Source: Frankiales bacterium
GTDB taxonomy: Bacteria > Actinomycetota > Actinomycetes > JAFAQI01
Assembly: GCA_019246495.1 (NCBI GenBank)
Contig: JAFAQI010000412.1
Span: forward strand, 1-6,820
Length of the DNA stretch: 6,820 nucleotides
Direction: 5' to 3'
Of this stretch, positions 5,370-6,820 are shown one piece after another. Both the position numbers and the translations under genes were made by a program. The stretch's first letter is position 1. Each line of letters starts with the position of its first letter. The notes below the pieces were generated by a model. That model was given only the letters and a program-made list of their open reading frames with translations. It was not told the origin of the DNA and did not search any database.

Positions 5370-6215
5370 GTGGCCGATGAGCTCGTCCTCACCCTGTCGT
5401 GTCCGGACCGGCCGGGCATCGTCTATGCGGTGTCCGGCTTTCTGGCGGAGCGGGGGTGCAACATCCGTGACGCGCAGCAGTACGGCAGCCCGCACACCGC
5501 GCGCTTCTTTCTGCGCGTGCACTTCGACTCGCCCGTCGCCGAGGCGCAGCTGAGCGACGAGTTCGCCTCGGTCGCAGCCGAGTTCGCGATGGACTGGCAG
5601 CTCATCGCCACCGACCATCGGCCGCGCATGCTCGTCCTCGCCTCGCGGCAGGGCCACTGCCTCAACGACCTGCTGTATCGCTGGCGGTCCGGATCACTGC
5701 CGGGCGAGATCGCCGGCGTGGTGTCGAACCATCCCGACCTCGAGCCGCTCGCGGTCGCCAGCGGCGTACCGTTCCATCACCTTCCGGTCGACCCGGCGAA
5801 CCGCACGGCGCAAGAACATGCGGTGCTCGATCTTGTTTCGTCGTACGGCGTGGAGCTCGTCGTGCTCGCGCGCTACATGCAGGTGCTGTCCGCGGAGTTC
5901 TGCGCCGCGCTGCCCGGGCGAATCATCAACATCCATCACTCGTTTCTGCCGAGCTTCCGCGGCGGGCGGCCCTATGAGCAGGCGTTCGACCGCGGAGTGA
6001 AGCTGATCGGCGCAACCGCGCACTACGTGACGGCGGAGCTCGACGAGGGGCCGATCATCGAGCAGGAGATCGCGCGGGTAGGGCATGCGCACGATCCGGC
6101 GGCGCTGGCAGCGGTCGGCCGCGACCTCGAGTGCGTCGCGCTGGCCCGCGCGGTGCGCTGGCACCTCGAGCACCGGGTGCTGCTCGACGGGCACCGAACG
6201 GTCGTTTTTGGGTGA
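5370..6215 (+). CDS. purU: Formyltetrahydrofolate deformylase
   Basis: A 281-residue enzyme that hydrolyses 10-formyl-tetrahydrofolate to formate and tetrahydrofolate, balancing the one-carbon pool and supplying formate for purine synthesis. Residues 5-80 are an ACT-type domain (LSCPDRPGIVYAVSGFLAERG, then NIRDAQQYGS), the regulatory part that in E. coli senses methionine and glycine. Residues 86-281 are the formyltransferase-type catalytic domain: IAGVVSNHPDL (114-124), VLARYMQVLS (165-174), IINIHHSFLPSF (185-196), GVKLIGATAHYVT (209-221) and LDEGPIIEQ (224-232). By analogy with GAR transformylase, N187, H189 and D225 are the catalytic triad, all present. Residues 198-201 read GGRP where many homologues have GAKP/GARP, a small variation. 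The length fits the family (about 280-290). The GTG start directly precedes the ACT domain and has AAGG seven bases upstream. It could be read through from yceI. Confidence 0.96.
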   Translation: MADELVLTLSCPDRPGIVYAVSGFLAERGCNIRDAQQYGSPHTARFFLRVHFDSPVAEAQLSDEFASVAAEFAMDWQLIATDHRPRMLVLASRQGHCLNDLLYRWRSGSLPGEIAGVVSNHPDLEPLAVASGVPFHHLPVDPANRTAQEHAVLDLVSSYGVELVVLARYMQVLSAEFCAALPGRIINIHHSFLPSFRGGRPYEQAFDRGVKLIGATAHYVTAELDEGPIIEQEIARVGHAHDPAALAAVGRDLECVALARAVRWHLEHRVLLDGHRTVVFG

Positions 6216-6336
6216 ATCGATCGGTCTCGACCGGGGAACGCTAGGGGCACCGAGACGCGTCGGGCAGGAGTCATCGCCGGCGTCGTCGAAGCCGTAGGAG
6301 CCGGGCCGCCGCCGGCCTCCGCGAAGGGACCCCAGC
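6216..6336 (+). promoter_or_regulatory. Structured 121-bp leader between purU and the secreted peptidase gene
   Basis: Several inverted repeats are visible: TCGGT-CTCG-ACCGG (6221-6234, one G-U pair); GTCTCG (6224-6229) with CGAGAC (6251-6256), which competes with the first; and GGAGCCGG (6297-6304) with CCGGCCTCC (6312-6320), an 8-bp stem with one bulged C and a 7-base loop. The last stem ends 3 bases before AAGGGA (6324-6329), the likely ribosome site 7 bases from the ATG at 6337. No U-tract follows any stem. The segment could hold the purU transcript end, the peptidase promoter and a structured 5' leader; no convincing -35/-10 pair was found. Confidence 0.4.
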
Positions 6337-6820
6337 ATGCGCACCTCCGTCCGCCTGGTCATCGCGACCGCCGCCGCTGCCACTGCCGCCACCGGCGGCC
6401 TCGCCGCACCGGCCGGGGCAGGTACGCCAGCCGTCGGCTCCGCCGGCGGACACCTGGCGTCGGTCGTCCACGCGGGCACGAGGTTCGCGGCCACCCAGTC
6501 GTCGAACTGGTTCGGCTACAGCCGCGGCATGCTCGACAAGAAGAAGCGGTTCACCTCGATCGAGGGCACCTGGGTCGTGCCGACCGCGCACCAGCACACC
6601 CGGGGTGACTCCGGCGAAGCGTCGGCGACGTGGATCGGCATCGGCGGCGGCTGCCTCGACAGCGGCTGCGGGACCGGCACCCAGGACGAGACGTTGATCC
6701 AGGCCGGCACCGAGCAGGACGTCGCGGCGAACGGCACCGCGTCCTACAACGCCTGGTGGGAGATCATTCCCGAGCCCGAGACGCGGATCGCCCTGCCGGT
6801 GCGCCCGGGCGACACGGTCC
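6337..6820 (+). CDS. Secreted G1/A4-family (eqolisin-type) glutamic endopeptidase, 3' end outside window
   Basis: 161 codons are visible. Residues 1-28 form a signal peptide: charged MRTSVR, a hydrophobic Ala-rich core, and AGA as the cleavage site before G29, so the protein is exported. The mature part matches Peptidase_A4: SSNWFGY (55-61), EGTWVVP (76-82), ATWIGIGGG (97-105), ETLIQAGTEQ (118-127), SYNAWWEIIPE (136-146) and VRPGDTV (155-161). By comparison with scytalidoglutamic peptidase, Q122 of LIQAG is the catalytic glutamine; the partner glutamate lies about 70-80 residues further on, outside the window. E142 and E146 match the conserved WYEWYPE-type block. C106 and C111 could form a small disulfide loop. 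Family members are usually acid-active. AAGGGA seven bases upstream supports the ATG. The alternative reading, a carbohydrate-binding or concanavalin-like protein without peptidase activity, depends on the missing half. Confidence 0.87.
   Translation, partial: MRTSVRLVIATAAAATAATGGLAAPAGAGTPAVGSAGGHLASVVHAGTRFAATQSSNWFGYSRGMLDKKKRFTSIEGTWVVPTAHQHTRGDSGEASATWIGIGGGCLDSGCGTGTQDETLIQAGTEQDVAANGTASYNAWWEIIPEPETRIALPVRPGDTV

Noticed and set aside
4713..5657. 314-codon minus-strand open frame across yceI and purU
   Set aside because: Antisense shadow: it covers two clearly recognised genes and its product is Val/Asp/Arg-rich with no family features, as expected opposite GC-rich coding DNA.
6221..6320. 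Rho-independent terminator of purU
   Set aside because: Stable stems exist but none is followed by a run of T; recorded as leader structure instead.
5694..6494. 266-codon minus-strand open frame across the purU 3' end and peptidase start
   Set aside because: It runs opposite the PurU catalytic domain and the peptidase signal peptide; low-complexity Ala/Arg composition with no supporting start signal.
1..6820. Defence island, biosynthetic cluster, CRISPR or mobile element
   Set aside because: No repeats-spacer pattern, transposase, integrase, toxin-antitoxin or synthase domain is present; composition is uniform across the window.

Overview
The window is GC-rich DNA from a free-living actinobacterium. 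The protein-coding frames use G/C at nearly every third codon position, several genes start with GTG, and -10-like TANNNT hexamers lie only 6 to 10 bases upstream of some start codons, the pattern of leaderless transcripts common in actinobacteria. The argA-type acetyltransferase and the PcrA/UvrD1 helicase resemble the forms known from Mycobacterium and Streptomyces relatives. I cannot name a genus. No rRNA, tRNA, CRISPR array, insertion sequence or phage gene is visible.

Layout, left to right. (1) 1-1783, minus: the N-terminal three quarters of a PcrA/UvrD-type DNA helicase, whose 3' end lies off the left edge. (2) A 39-bp divergent gap, then a plus-strand cluster: a PIG-L/LmbE-type zinc deacetylase (1823-2533), a class III adenylate cyclase with all six catalytic positions intact (2544-3377), and a small acidic helical protein of unknown function (3425-3652). 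(3) A convergent minus-strand pair read in the order MarR-family regulator (4632 to 4153) then amino-acid N-acetyltransferase ArgA (4156 to 3653). The two overlap by four bases (GTGA), and the argA stop codon abuts the stop of the small protein. (4) A 98-bp divergent promoter region between marR and a YceI-family gene (4731-5303) with back-to-back -35 elements and inverted repeats suited to a MarR dimer. (5) purU, formyltetrahydrofolate deformylase (5370-6215), after a short leader with alternative hairpins. (6) A 121-bp leader with strong predicted hairpins, then the 5' part of a secreted glutamic (G1/A4, eqolisin-type) endopeptidase that runs off the right edge.

Most of this is chromosomal housekeeping: DNA repair, arginine biosynthesis, and one-carbon/purine metabolism. 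The parts that merit attention are the regulatory arrangements (the marR/yceI divergent promoter, MarR translationally coupled to the first enzyme of arginine synthesis, and the structured leader in front of the secreted peptidase), the cAMP-synthesising enzyme placed directly behind a PIG-L deacetylase, and the secreted G1 peptidase. I did not find a clearly new multi-gene system such as a defence island or biosynthetic cluster.
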